Assembly: GCA_015057635.1 (NCBI GenBank)
Contig: SVEB01000011.1
Span: 62,001-126,000 of the forward strand
Direction of reading: 5' to 3'
DNA: 64,000 nt
Origin: Lachnospiraceae bacterium
Lineage (GTDB): Bacteria; Bacillota; Clostridia; Lachnospirales; Lachnospiraceae
Every line of letters starts with the position of its first letter. Position 1 is the stretch's first letter. Below, piece after piece: positions 43,518 through 52,469 of the stretch. The position numbers were made by a program, and so were the translations under genes. The notes under the pieces are model-generated. The model saw only the letters and a list, made by a program, of their open reading frames with translations, ran no database searches and was not told where the DNA came from.

Positions 43518-44597
43518 ATGAAGAGTGAGAAAAAGCAAGAAACTGGAAAACAAAGAGGCAGCCAGACCGTTTATTTTAAAAATCCACCGGTTATTATAGG
43601 GGCTGCATCTGTAGCAGGAAAAAAAGAAGGAGAAGGTCCGCTTGGAGCATTCTTTGATCAGATTGAAGAAGATCCAATGTGCGGAAAGGAAACATGGGAA
43701 GAGGCAGAGAGCGCACTTCTCGGAAAGGCAGCAAGTCTTGCTATTAGCAATGCCGGGCTTACTGCAAAGGATATTCGATTCTTAGTAGGCGGAGACTTAT
43801 TAGGTCAGTTGATTGCCACTTCATTTGGTGTGGAGAATTTAGAGATACCGATGCTTGGTGTATATGGAGCCTGTTCGACCATGGGAGAGTCTATGGCGGT
43901 CGGTTCTATGTTAGTAGAAGGCGGATTCGCAGACAAGGTATTAGCGATCACATCCAGCCATTTTGCCGGAGCTGAAAAGCAGTTCCGTTTCCCTCTTGAT
44001 TACGGAGCACAAAGACCTCTTGCAGCAACCTGGACTGTAACCGGAAGCGGAGCGGTTGTCATTTCTTCAAAAGGGATGACAAAAGAAGAACGGGATGCGC
44101 AGGGAGAAGGAGGATTTGCACAGGTTCGAATTAAAGGGGTGACCATTGGAAAGATCACCGATTTTGGCATTAAAGATTCGATGAATATGGGTGCCTGCAT
44201 GGCGCCGGCAGCCTATGATACGATCAAGGCAAATTTAAAGGATCTGGGTGTTGAACCAAGCTATTACGATAAGATCGTCACCGGTGACTTAGGACTTGTA
44301 GGAAAAGATATTTTAATCGATCTGCTACGGAATGACGGATACGATATCAGTGAGAATTATATGGATTGTGGAATCGAGATTTTTGATCCGGATGTACAGG
44401 ATACCCATGCAGGCGGAAGCGGATGTGGATGCAGTGCGATCACGCTGGCCGGTTATATCCTAAGAAAGATGCATAAACGGGTATGGAACCGGATCTTATT
44501 TGTACCGACAGGCGCTTTATTATCGACAGTCAGCTTTAATGAAGGGCAGACGGTGCCCGGTATCGCACATGCAGTCATACTGGAAAATGATATCTGA
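43518..44597 (+). CDS. spoVAD: Stage V sporulation protein AD
   Basis: This 359-residue thiolase-fold protein binds dipicolinic acid and is peripheral to the SpoVA channel. Family stretches are PVIIGAASVAGKKEGEGPLG, LEIPMLGVYGACSTMGES and HAGGSGCGCSA. The start lies 17 bases after spoVAC behind AGAAGGGA. Length is close to the Bacillus protein (338 residues). Confidence 0.96.
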   Translation: MKSEKKQETGKQRGSQTVYFKNPPVIIGAASVAGKKEGEGPLGAFFDQIEEDPMCGKETWEEAESALLGKAASLAISNAGLTAKDIRFLVGGDLLGQLIATSFGVENLEIPMLGVYGACSTMGESMAVGSMLVEGGFADKVLAITSSHFAGAEKQFRFPLDYGAQRPLAATWTVTGSGAVVISSKGMTKEERDAQGEGGFAQVRIKGVTIGKITDFGIKDSMNMGACMAPAAYDTIKANLKDLGVEPSYYDKIVTGDLGLVGKDILIDLLRNDGYDISENYMDCGIEIFDPDVQDTHAGGSGCGCSAITLAGYILRKMHKRVWNRILFVPTGALLSTVSFNEGQTVPGIAHAVILENDI

Positions 44598-44642
44598 TAA
44601 AAAGATATGTGATTATGGCTAGATGGAAAGGAAAAGAGAGGA

Positions 44643-44999
44643 ATGGACTATCTAAAAGCATTCTTAATTGGTGGTGCAATCTGTGCGGCAGTGCAGATTC
44701 TGATGGATAATACAAAGCTTATGCCCGGCAGGATCATGGTAATATTGGTATGTACCGGAGCACTCTTAGGGGCGCTTGGCATATATAAGCCATTTTCAGA
44801 ATGGGCTGGGGCGGGAGCGAATGTTCCGCTATGTGGTTTCGGAAACGCTTTATATCAGGGGATGAAAAAGGCGATTGATGAGGAAGGGTTTATTGGTATT
44901 TTTAAAGGCGGATTTACAGCATCTGCGGTCGGAATATCAGGCGCTCTGATTTTTAGTTATATCGCTTCCTGGATCTTTAATCCGAAAATGAAATCCTAA
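44643..44999 (+). CDS. spoVAE: Stage V sporulation protein AE (SpoVAEb)
   Basis: This 118-residue membrane protein has four helices, starting at KAFLIGGAICAAVQILMD. The conserved loop GAGANVPLCGFGNALYQGMKKA parallels the equivalent loop of SpoVAC. It is the last gene of the spoVA operon. No spoVAEa or spoVAF follows. Confidence 0.93.
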   Translation: MDYLKAFLIGGAICAAVQILMDNTKLMPGRIMVILVCTGALLGALGIYKPFSEWAGAGANVPLCGFGNALYQGMKKAIDEEGFIGIFKGGFTASAVGISGALIFSYIASWIFNPKMKS

Positions 45000-45094
45000 A
45001 ACGATATGAAAGATAGGTTTGCATATCTGTTTTATCAGCTGTTTTTATATTATCTGATTTATACCCGCCATTTGAATACAGGAAGACAAAAATG

Positions 45095-45140
45095 AATAAA
45101 AAAAGAAACCCCAATGAATTTTATCGGGGTTTCTTTTTTA
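45095..45140. terminator. Bidirectional terminator between spoVAE and the PBP gene
   Basis: AAAAGAAACCCC pairs with GGGGTTTCTTTT, with A- and T-runs on the two sides. It can end transcripts from both convergent genes and overlaps the PBP stop codon. Confidence 0.9.
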
Positions 45141-48008
45141 TTCATTTCCTTCGTTCTCTTCTCCATTCCCAGGATCCTGTGTCGGTGGAACTGTCGGTAC
45201 AGGAGTCGCAGTCGGAGCTGGAGTCGGAGACGGAGACGGAGACGGAGACGGAGTTGGAGTTACGGTTGGCTTTCCTGGTTCAGATGAATTGTTATCATCA
45301 GAAGCAGGAGGAATTACGATAACCGGAGGTGTTACTACCGGCTCGTCCTCACTTGTATTGGAATCGTCGTCATCTGGCTGATCTACATCTGGAACCGTAT
45401 CATCCGGAGGCGGTAATATGCTTCCGTCAGAATGGATCGGACAGGTAGTAGAATCAAAGTTAGGAAGTACGTTTGGAGTATCCCATGTAGTTGAAGTCTC
45501 ATCTTTCTTGAGATATACCACTTCCTGGATATCATGATGCGGACAATAAGGACTTGCTAAATAGCCGCTTTCTTTACAAATAGAAACTTTTACATGATCG
45601 GTACAGTATTCAGTAGGAACCGTTCCTTTTGCAAAAATCTCCGTTCTTACTGTGCTGCCGCCATGAGCATGGTCACATAAGCCAGGAACTGCAAGTTTGC
45701 CGCTCTTAGAACAGATTGTGGCCTGTACGATCGTATCTGGTCTTGTGAATGCTACATTCTCAAGGCCGAGTGTCTGATGAATTTCTTCCATAATGTTACG
45801 CCATAAGAACTGATGATATTTCTTATTAGTCTGAGAGAAGTTATTATCAAATCCGGTCCAGATGCCGGCTGTATAGTATGGTGTATAGCCGACGAACCAT
45901 AAATCGTTATAATCGGATGTGGTACCAGTCTTACCTGCTACCGGCATCGCGTAGTTTTTAAATCTTAAGTTACCGCCGGTACCTTTTGTGACGGTATCCT
46001 GCATTGCGCTTGTTAACAGGTAGGCTGTAGAAGTCTTTATAACCTGTGTGGATGTGGACTCATTGGATAATAAAACTTTTCCGTTATGATCGATTACTTT
46101 TGTGTAAAGGATCGGCTTATTATAAACACCGCCGTTTGCGATTGCCGCATAAGCTGCTGTTAATTCTAAGTTTGTAACACCATCTGTAAGACCGCCGAGG
46201 GCAAGTGTTACGTTGATATCAGAATAAGTTTTTCCGTTACGAATCTCGCTTTCTACTAATGTTGAAAAACCTAATTTCTTCAGGTAATCAAAACCAACCT
46301 GAGGAGTAACGGCTTCCATCGTACGACAAGCTACGATATTCATGGAATTGTAGATACCTTCACGGATGGAAGATAAGCCTTTGTAAACTTCCCCGTTCCA
46401 GTTTGTAACCTTTGTATCGGTTCCTGGATAGGTATAAGGGGAATCGTCGAATACAGATGCGAGAGTCATTCCGGAAGTATCAAGAGCCGGAAGGAAAGCT
46501 GCAAGCACTTTAAAGGTGGAACCAACATTTCTTGTAGTGTCGGTTGCACGATTTAACGTACGGTTGGCAGTCTTTTTACCACGGCCGCCATATAAGGCAA
46601 CTACGTTACCGGTATGCTGGTCAATGATGACCATGGAGGACTGTGGCTGAAGTGTAACAGTCTTTACTTCTCCGGCAATGGTATCGCCTTCTTCCATCAT
46701 CGCTTCCTTGAATTCCTCAGCCTTTGCTAACATATCATCCGGATCAAAACCGTAGGTGCTGATGCCGGTATGGTTGGAGGTCTTATGATAATACTTCTTT
46801 TCTGTATCCTGATAAGAACTGAAATATTCTACGAAGTCGCTTGTCTGATAGTGGACTAAAGTTCCGTCTGCTTTATTTAAAGAAAGCTTGTATACGATTT
46901 CATAATAAGAACCTTCGCCAAGAGCTGGGAAATTGGACTCGTCCTGATAGTAACTGTCCATAATGCTCTGAATCTTCTTATCTTGAGTTGTATAAATATC
47001 AAGGCCGCCGCTGTATAGCAGGTTGGATGCCTGTGTCTGGGTATAGCCCTTTTTCGTCTGTAAATCAGAGATAATTGTGGTGATTAAGGTATCGGTAAAG
47101 TAAGAATAAGTGGAGTTTGTGCTCTGGCGTTCTTCCGCATAGTTCTGAATACGGGTATAAACATCATCTGCCATTGCTTCATCATACTCTTCCTGGGTAC
47201 AGTAACCAAGCTTTAACATGTTATCAAGACAGCTTTTTCTTCTGTCCGCATTTAATTCTGGATAGTTGATCGGGTTACGATAAACTGGAGATAATGCGAT
47301 GCCGGCGATAACGGCAGATTCGGATAACGTAAGATCTTGTACGTCCTTTCCAAAGTAGCTCTGTGCAGCTGTCTGAACACCAAAGGAACCGTTACCTAAG
47401 TTGATATTATTTAAGTAAGCTTCCATGATTTCATCTTTTGTATAGTTATCTTCTAGCTTAATGGCCAGATATTGTTCTTGTACTTTTCGAACGATTTTAT
47501 CAATTGGGTTTTCTTCATCACCGCCGCCGAATACCTTGTTCTTTAAAAGCTGCTGGGTGATCGTACTAGCACCAAATCCTAATCCGCCTGTCTTTAAAAC
47601 GGAAAATCCGGCACGGAATATACCACGCATATCAATACCATTATGTTCATAGAAACGTTCGTCTTCCAGTGCAACGAAACAATGCTCTAACACATCCGGG
47701 ATTTGTTCGATACTTACCTGAATACGGTTGGCTTCTGCACCAATCAGGGTACCAGATTGTGTACCGTCGCTGTAGTAGATATGTGTCGTAAATCCTTCCG
47801 GATCAATGGTAATCTGTGATATATCAGGGGCACTGTCAATCATGCCCTTAACGGCACCATAGCCGGCAAGGACGCCAACTACTCCGATAAACACAACGAG
47901 TACTAAAAGGAGACGGGCTCCTGAAACTCGGATCTTTGTGTTAAGTCGTTTCGTTGTTGATTTTATTTGGTGCTGTTTTTCTTCAACACCTTTTCTGCTA
48001 AAATCCAT
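45138..48008 (-). CDS. Class A penicillin-binding protein (PBP1A type)
   Basis: This 956-residue bifunctional cell-wall polymerase has one N-terminal membrane helix (about 30-52). The GT51 glycosyltransferase domain (about 80-260) has catalytic Glu in FVALEDERFYEH and the GASTITQQLLKN motif. The transpeptidase domain has the nucleophile in GSTFK, SMN as the second motif, and KTGTT as the third. Residues 800-880 carry six cysteines in short motifs and resemble a small extra domain. The tail (880-956) is a Ser/Thr/Pro repeat region (TPTPSPSPSP) likely in the wall. It is monocistronic. Confidence 0.95.
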   Translation of the reverse strand: MDFSRKGVEEKQHQIKSTTKRLNTKIRVSGARLLLVLVVFIGVVGVLAGYGAVKGMIDSAPDISQITIDPEGFTTHIYYSDGTQSGTLIGAEANRIQVSIEQIPDVLEHCFVALEDERFYEHNGIDMRGIFRAGFSVLKTGGLGFGASTITQQLLKNKVFGGGDEENPIDKIVRKVQEQYLAIKLEDNYTKDEIMEAYLNNINLGNGSFGVQTAAQSYFGKDVQDLTLSESAVIAGIALSPVYRNPINYPELNADRRKSCLDNMLKLGYCTQEEYDEAMADDVYTRIQNYAEERQSTNSTYSYFTDTLITTIISDLQTKKGYTQTQASNLLYSGGLDIYTTQDKKIQSIMDSYYQDESNFPALGEGSYYEIVYKLSLNKADGTLVHYQTSDFVEYFSSYQDTEKKYYHKTSNHTGISTYGFDPDDMLAKAEEFKEAMMEEGDTIAGEVKTVTLQPQSSMVIIDQHTGNVVALYGGRGKKTANRTLNRATDTTRNVGSTFKVLAAFLPALDTSGMTLASVFDDSPYTYPGTDTKVTNWNGEVYKGLSSIREGIYNSMNIVACRTMEAVTPQVGFDYLKKLGFSTLVESEIRNGKTYSDINVTLALGGLTDGVTNLELTAAYAAIANGGVYNKPILYTKVIDHNGKVLLSNESTSTQVIKTSTAYLLTSAMQDTVTKGTGGNLRFKNYAMPVAGKTGTTSDYNDLWFVGYTPYYTAGIWTGFDNNFSQTNKKYHQFLWRNIMEEIHQTLGLENVAFTRPDTIVQATICSKSGKLAVPGLCDHAHGGSTVRTEIFAKGTVPTEYCTDHVKVSICKESGYLASPYCPHHDIQEVVYLKKDETSTTWDTPNVLPNFDSTTCPIHSDGSILPPPDDTVPDVDQPDDDDSNTSEDEPVVTPPVIVIPPASDDNNSSEPGKPTVTPTPSPSPSPSPTPAPTATPVPTVPPTQDPGNGEENEGNE

Positions 48009-48232
48009 ATGAAACCTCCTAAAAGAAACGGTTATTTCATGAACCGTTATCGCTTATTATAGCAAATACAAAATTGTTTGGCAAATTAAAAGAGTTTTAC
48101 ATGGAAAAGGATATTTTTAACAATTATGTTACATTTAATTTGCTTTCCTATTTTAAATATGCTAAAAAGCGCAATGACAACGGAGAAAAATCGTTTAAAT
48201 TGTGGTTTTATAAACGATGAAAAAGGGTAAAA

Positions 48233-48889
48233 TCAGGATTCGAACAGGAGAACTTCCCCATTTACGGTAGCAAAATACACTTCATCTAATACTTCTAAGC
48301 CTGCTTTTCCATTCGTTGCTTCTGTAATTTTCTTTGTAAAAGAACCCTCTTTGTCCGGAGGCATTAAAAGAGTTGCTCGTACAATATCGGTATATTCGGT
48401 ATCTAATGTAGTCAGTTCCTCAGTGGAAGCGATATATTGAAGCTTTCCGATTCCATTGTAGTCGGTTGTGACTAAGAGTTTTTTTCCATATTGCTTTGTA
48501 ATAATGGTACTGTTATTAAGACCTTCTTTTGTTGCTGCCTGATAGGCACGTACAAGACCGCCTGTTCCAAGCAGAGTCCCTCCAAAATAACGTGTGACCA
48601 CCACGGCACAGTTATGGATGCCTTCATTTAAAAGAACGTCGAGCATTGGTTTTCCAGCAGTCTGGCTAGGCTCTCCATCATCGGAGCATCGCACGGTCTC
48701 ATTCTTTGTGCCGATGACATAGGCGGAACAGTTATGGCGGGCATCCCAGTATTTCTTTTTCATCTGTTCAATAAAAGAAATCGCTTCTTCTTCACAGGAA
48801 ATTGGGATGATAGTGGCGATAAAACGGGATTTCTTTTCGACAATTTCCCCGGTTCCGCCTTCATATACACACTTATATTGTTCTATCAT
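48233..48889 (-). CDS. YigZ/IMPACT-family protein
   Basis: This 218-residue two-domain protein has the N-terminal UPF0029 signature SRFIATIIPISCEEEA, then HNCSAYVIG, DDGEPSQTAGKP and VVTRYFGGTLLGTGGLVRAY. The C-terminal DUF1949 domain covers about 140-210. The family is related to eukaryotic IMPACT and may bind nucleic acid, but has no settled function in bacteria. It is transcribed away from the VanZ-like gene. The 224-base gap between it and the PBP gene is AT-rich without a gene. Confidence 0.92.
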   Translation of the reverse strand: MIEQYKCVYEGGTGEIVEKKSRFIATIIPISCEEEAISFIEQMKKKYWDARHNCSAYVIGTKNETVRCSDDGEPSQTAGKPMLDVLLNEGIHNCAVVVTRYFGGTLLGTGGLVRAYQAATKEGLNNSTIITKQYGKKLLVTTDYNGIGKLQYIASTEELTTLDTEYTDIVRATLLMPPDKEGSFTKKITEATNGKAGLEVLDEVYFATVNGEVLLFES

Positions 48890-48944
48890 AAAATACAGCC
48901 TTTCTATATGAATAATAAGAGTCCATAGCAGCTTTAGGCCGCTC

Positions 48945-48973
48945 TTGACAAATAATTGCAGTTATCTTAGTAT
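48945..48973 (+). promoter_or_regulatory. Promoter of the VanZ-like gene
   Basis: TTGACA (48945-48950) and TAGTAT (48968-48973) are separated by 17 bases. An alternative -10 hexamer, TATGAT, starts 3 bases further on. The TTG that could begin a longer VanZ frame is the -35 box itself. Confidence 0.6.
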
Positions 48974-49082
48974 GATAAAAAACCGGTCACTGCGCACTGA
49001 TTTTCTATCCTATTATAGCAATCTAAGGAAATTAGTGCAAGCAAAGCGGGGTCATGCAAAATGCAAAAACAGGGGGAGCAGT

Positions 49083-49652
49083 ATGAAAAAAAATAGGGAG
49101 CAGCTGTTAATGGATTCCATTAACCGAAAGACCGTTTCAAAAAAGATGTATTTACTGTCATTATTGCCAGTGTTACTTATGATGATACTTATTTTTAGCT
49201 TTTCAGCAAAAACAGCGACCGAAAGTGATGGCACAAGCAGCGTGATTGCAAGGAAGGTTCTTAAGGTGATTGAAATGGTAAGAGGTGATATTGCAGACGG
49301 ACAGATGGATGCAGCACTAGCAACGATCAATCATATCGTGCGAAAGACGGCGCATGCAACGGAATATGCAATTTTGGCGATTCTTGTAGCCAATCATCTG
49401 CGCGTGATTTTAGTGCCGATTAGAAGGCTATTCTGGTATACAGTTCCGCTTTGTGCGCTTTATGCGGCATCGGATGAGTTTCACCAGCTGTTTGTGGAAG
49501 GAAGAAGCGGAAGATTTACGGATGTGTGTATTGATACAGCAGGAGCGGCGGCAGGAACCTTGCTTTTTATGCTGTTGCTTTATTTCTTGAAAAGATGGAA
49601 CGAAAAAGATCAGGATGATATGATTATAAGAAGGAAAACGGTGCTAAGATAA
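49083..49652 (+). CDS. VanZ-family membrane protein
   Basis: This 189-residue protein has four membrane helices. VanZ features are FSAKTATESDG, the motif RKTAHATEYAILAILV, and SDEFHQLFVEGRSGRFTDVCIDTAGAAAG. VanZ proteins confer low-level teicoplanin resistance in enterococci, but most homologues have no proven role. The start ATG 49083 has AGGGGGAG upstream; the longer frame begins in the promoter. It is convergent with the DUF4250 gene. Confidence 0.88.
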   Translation: MKKNREQLLMDSINRKTVSKKMYLLSLLPVLLMMILIFSFSAKTATESDGTSSVIARKVLKVIEMVRGDIADGQMDAALATINHIVRKTAHATEYAILAILVANHLRVILVPIRRLFWYTVPLCALYAASDEFHQLFVEGRSGRFTDVCIDTAGAAAGTLLFMLLLYFLKRWNEKDQDDMIIRRKTVLR

Positions 49653-49666
49653 AAAAGAAACCAGTT

Positions 49667-49843
49667 TTATAGAAACTGATTTCTGTTTGCATCATATTCG
49701 TAGTCAATCATGCTAAGCTTTGCTACGATATCGTTTTTGGGTAAGGAAAGGCTTAGGCAAAGCTCATCTAAGGAATCATAATGATCTCTTAAGTTCGTAT
49801 TAATAAAGCTTAGAAGCATGACTGGATCGTTTGGTATAGACAT
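49667..49843 (-). CDS. DUF4250 family protein
   Basis: This 58-residue protein runs from ATG 49843 to TAA 49667. The sequence starts MSIPNDPVMLLSFINTNLRD and contains SLDELC and IDYEYD, the pattern I know from DUF4250, a small conserved Clostridia protein of unknown function. An AAGAAGGTGA ribosome binding site precedes it. The gene lies in the gap between the VanZ-like gene and rarA. Confidence 0.8.
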   Translation of the reverse strand: MSIPNDPVMLLSFINTNLRDHYDSLDELCLSLSLPKNDIVAKLSMIDYEYDANRNQFL

Positions 49844-49927
49844 AGATTCACCTTCTTTTTTCTATTTTAAACGCCATTATTTTAGCATAACAGAAATTAC
49901 CTTTCAAGTAAGAAACGGAGGAATCCC

Positions 49928-51247
49928 ATGGATTTGTTTGAATATATGAGGGAAAGCAAGATGAAGAAAGAATCCCCTCTTGCATCAAGACTGCGTCCGT
50001 CCACGCTCGAGGAAGTGGTAGGACAGCAGCATATTATAGGAAAGGACAAGCTGCTTTATCGTGCCATCAAAGCGGATAAGATCAGTTCCATTATCTTTTA
50101 CGGGCCTCCGGGGACCGGAAAGACGACACTTGCCAAAGTAATTGCCAACACGACAAGTTCGGAGTTTAAGCAGATCAATGCCACTTCCGCAGGGAAGAAG
50201 GATATGGAGGAGGTCATTGAAACTGCGAAAAAAACAGTCGGCATGTATGGAAAGAAAACGATTCTGTTTGTAGACGAGATTCATCGTTTTAATAAAGGAC
50301 AGCAGGATTATCTTCTTCCTTTCGTAGAGGATGGCACGGTCATTCTAATCGGTGCAACCACAGAAAATCCATACTTTGAGGTGAACGGCGCTTTACTGTC
50401 CCGTTCCATTATATTTGAGTTAAAACCATTATCAAAGGAAGACATTCGCGCCTTAATCAGCCGTGCGATCACGGATGTGGAAAAGGGGCTCGGGGCTTAT
50501 AAGGCTGTAATTGAGGAGGAAGCGCTCGCCTTTTTAGCAGATATGGCAAATGGAGATGCCAGATCCGCTTTAAATGCAATTGAACTTGGTGTTCTGACAA
50601 CAGACAGAAGTGAGGACGGATTCATTCATATTACCTTAGAGGTGGCATCCGAATGCATTCAAAAGCGTGTCTTAAAGTATGATAAGAATGGCGATAATCA
50701 TTACGATACTATTTCGGCTTTTATTAAATCCATGCGGGGATCGGATCCGGATGCAGCGATCTACTATCTGGCCCGCATGCTGTATGCAGGGGAGGATGTG
50801 GCCTTTATCGCAAGACGTGTTATGATCTGTGCAGCAGAGGACGTATCCAATGCGGATCCGAACGCTCTTGTCATTGCCACTGCCGCAGCACAGGCAGTAG
50901 AGCGTCTTGGCATGCCGGAAGCAAGGATCGTACTCGCACAGGCGGTGGCTTATGTAGCCTGTGCCCCGAAAAGCAATTCAGCCATTATGGCCATCGATGA
51001 GGCAATGCAGATCGTAGCAAATGAGAAGACGGCTACCATTCCGACACACTTACAGGATGCGCACTATAAATCAGCCCATAAGCTTGGACATGGCATTGGC
51101 TATCAGTACGCCCATAATTTTGAGAATCATTATGTAGAGCAGCAGTATCTGCCGGATGAGCTAAAGGACCATAAGTTCTATCATCCGGTTGATTATGGAT
51201 ACGAAAAACAGATTAAGGAATATTTCAAGCGAATCAAGGGTGAATAA
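49928..51247 (+). CDS. rarA: Replication-associated recombination protein RarA (MgsA)
   Basis: This 439-residue AAA+ ATPase acts at stalled replication forks. It has Walker A GPPGTGKT, Walker B ILFVDEIHRF, sensor 1 in IGATTENPYFEVN and the arginine finger region LLSRS. The C-terminal part (GSDPDAAIYYLARMLYAGED, LPDELKDHKFYHP) is the conserved tetramerisation domain. ACGGAGG precedes the ATG. Confidence 0.96.
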   Translation: MDLFEYMRESKMKKESPLASRLRPSTLEEVVGQQHIIGKDKLLYRAIKADKISSIIFYGPPGTGKTTLAKVIANTTSSEFKQINATSAGKKDMEEVIETAKKTVGMYGKKTILFVDEIHRFNKGQQDYLLPFVEDGTVILIGATTENPYFEVNGALLSRSIIFELKPLSKEDIRALISRAITDVEKGLGAYKAVIEEEALAFLADMANGDARSALNAIELGVLTTDRSEDGFIHITLEVASECIQKRVLKYDKNGDNHYDTISAFIKSMRGSDPDAAIYYLARMLYAGEDVAFIARRVMICAAEDVSNADPNALVIATAAAQAVERLGMPEARIVLAQAVAYVACAPKSNSAIMAIDEAMQIVANEKTATIPTHLQDAHYKSAHKLGHGIGYQYAHNFENHYVEQQYLPDELKDHKFYHPVDYGYEKQIKEYFKRIKGE

Positions 51248-51333
51248 GGGGATTATCTTGCAAAATAAAGCGTTTCATGGTATCCTGTGCAAGGAGTAAT
51301 GATTCGTTCCATTTTAAGAAAGGATTTTGACGG

Positions 51334-51600
51334 ATGAAAAAAGTAAAGCAAATAGTTGCAATCATCGCGGTAGTCTTGCTACTGTCTTTATATGGACTGT
51401 CATTTGTATCCGCATTAATGGCAAAACCTTATGCAAATGGGTTATTTATGGCGAGTCTGTTTTCGACAATCGCAGTGCCGGTTTTCATATACGGTCTTTT
51501 AGTTGTCTATAAAATGGTACACAGAAATGATGAGGATATGTCCTTAAGAGAGCTTAGAAAGCAGAATAGGGAATATACAAAATCAGAGAAAAACAAATAA
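51334..51600 (+). CDS. Small two-helix membrane protein
   Basis: This 88-residue protein has membrane helices at about 5-27 and 38-60 and a charged C-terminal tail (SLRELRKQNREYTK). Such proteins are common in Clostridia and have no known function. AAAGGA lies upstream of ATG 51334. It follows rarA by 86 bases on the same strand. Confidence 0.75.
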   Translation: MKKVKQIVAIIAVVLLLSLYGLSFVSALMAKPYANGLFMASLFSTIAVPVFIYGLLVVYKMVHRNDEDMSLRELRKQNREYTKSEKNK

Positions 51601-51636
51601 TTATGCTTTGCGTAAGACTAGCCTTACGCGAAGCAT

Positions 51637-51667
51637 AAAAAATGCCGGTCATGGGATCATGACCGGC
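51637..51667 (-). terminator. Minus-strand terminator
   Basis: On the minus strand, GCCGGTCATG pairs with CATGACCGGC (10 bp perfect) and is followed by six T at 51642-51637. Both flanking genes are on the plus strand, so it should end a separate minus-strand transcript. A second hairpin, CGTAAG/CTTACG, lies just beyond. Confidence 0.75.
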
Positions 51668-51870
51668 TCAAAAAGGGGAGGATAAGTATTTAACTCTTCT
51701 TTGGTATTGTTGCTTTTCATTGGAGGGGGAATCCAACTATTGAAAGAGCATACGCATCTCTAATCGTATGTCGAGAATCTTTGGTAGGCTGTTTTAAGTC
51801 AGCAGGAATGTCTCAGGTTCCTGCCGCATTGGAAAAGGATTAACGTGATTTCCAATGAAATTCTCGATAT
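51637..51870 (-). ncRNA. Candidate structured RNA antisense to the SEC-C gene leader
   Basis: The segment consists of nested hairpins: CATACG/CGTATG (51749-51770), an outer stem TCGAGAAT/ATTCTCGA (51771-51867), and inside it CATTGGAAA/TTTCCAATG and GCAGGAA/TTCCTGC. A small hairpin, TTGGA/TCCAA (about 51719-51735), shows TTCCCCC in its loop on the minus strand. The minus-strand terminator supports a leftward RNA of about 230 nt. No convincing minus-strand promoter was found, so a plus-strand leader for the SEC-C gene remains possible. I recognise no Rfam class. Confidence 0.5.
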
Positions 51871-51882
51871 AAATTAGATTAA

Positions 51883-51919
51883 CTATAGTATTAACGGTAA
51901 TAATGGAATTATACTATAG
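51883..51919. repeat. 9-bp inverted repeat before the SEC-C gene
   Basis: CTATAGTAT (51883-51891) and ATACTATAG (51911-51919) are perfect inverted copies with a 19-base spacer. It may be an operator or a hairpin. The right copy overlaps a possible minus-strand -10 (TATAAT). Confidence 0.55.
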
Positions 51920-51955
51920 GATGCAATAATTTTTTTTGGTGAAAGGATGAAAAAC

Positions 51956-52456
51956 ATGAGTTTATTACAAGAGTGGAGAGATTATGCTTATGAAAGAGAA
52001 ATGGATGAAAGAGAAGGCCAGGTATTTTGGTCTAACTACTTTACAGTAGAGCAGGGCATCTACAAACAGATCCTTTCTAGCAGCGAAGTTGTAACAGGAA
52101 CTGTTAAGGAATTAGCTGAAAAATTCGGCACAACTGTACAGTTAATGGTTGGTTTCTTAGACGGTATCAACGACAGCTTAACAACTCCAAATCCAATCGA
52201 AGAAATGACAGAAGAAACTGTTGTGTCTTTAGGTTACGATAAAGAAAAGTTATACTACAACATGGTAGGCTGCAACGCAGACTGGTTATATAATCTTCCA
52301 GAATGGGATGCTTTATTAACAGAAGCACGCAGAAAAGAACTTTTCCTTGAACAGAGAAAGTCTAACACAGTTGTAAAAGAAAAGAAAATTGGCCGTAACG
52401 ATCCATGTCCATGCGGTTCCGGCAAGAAATACAAGAAGTGCTGCGGTGCTAACTAA
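51956..52456 (+). CDS. SEC-C motif protein
   Basis: This 166-residue soluble protein has a helical N-terminal region (about 1-135) of unknown family and a C-terminal SEC-C zinc-binding motif, [19 protein letters not shown]. That motif also ends SecA and many small proteins and can bind ribosomes or SecB. ATG 51956 is preferred because GGTGAAAGGA lies 7-17 bases upstream; ATG 51947 abuts that site. Codon use (AAC, TTC, TTA) resembles the ribosomal genes here, which suggests high expression. Confidence 0.82.
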   Translation: MSLLQEWRDYAYEREMDEREGQVFWSNYFTVEQGIYKQILSSSEVVTGTVKELAEKFGTTVQLMVGFLDGINDSLTTPNPIEEMTEETVVSLGYDKEKLYYNMVGCNADWLYNLPEWDALLTEARRKELFLEQRKSNTVVKEKKIGRNDPCPCGSGKKYKKCCGAN

Positions 52457-52469
52457 GAGTTAGGGGGAT

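Noticed and set aside
48945-49082. Longer VanZ-like protein from TTG 48945
   Set aside because: That TTG is part of the -35 box TTGACA, and the ATG at 49083 has a good ribosome binding site.
51637-51870. 6S, SRP, RNase P or tmRNA identity for the structured region
   Set aside because: Signature sequences of SRP, RNase P and tmRNA are absent, and the fold is not the single long rod of 6S RNA.
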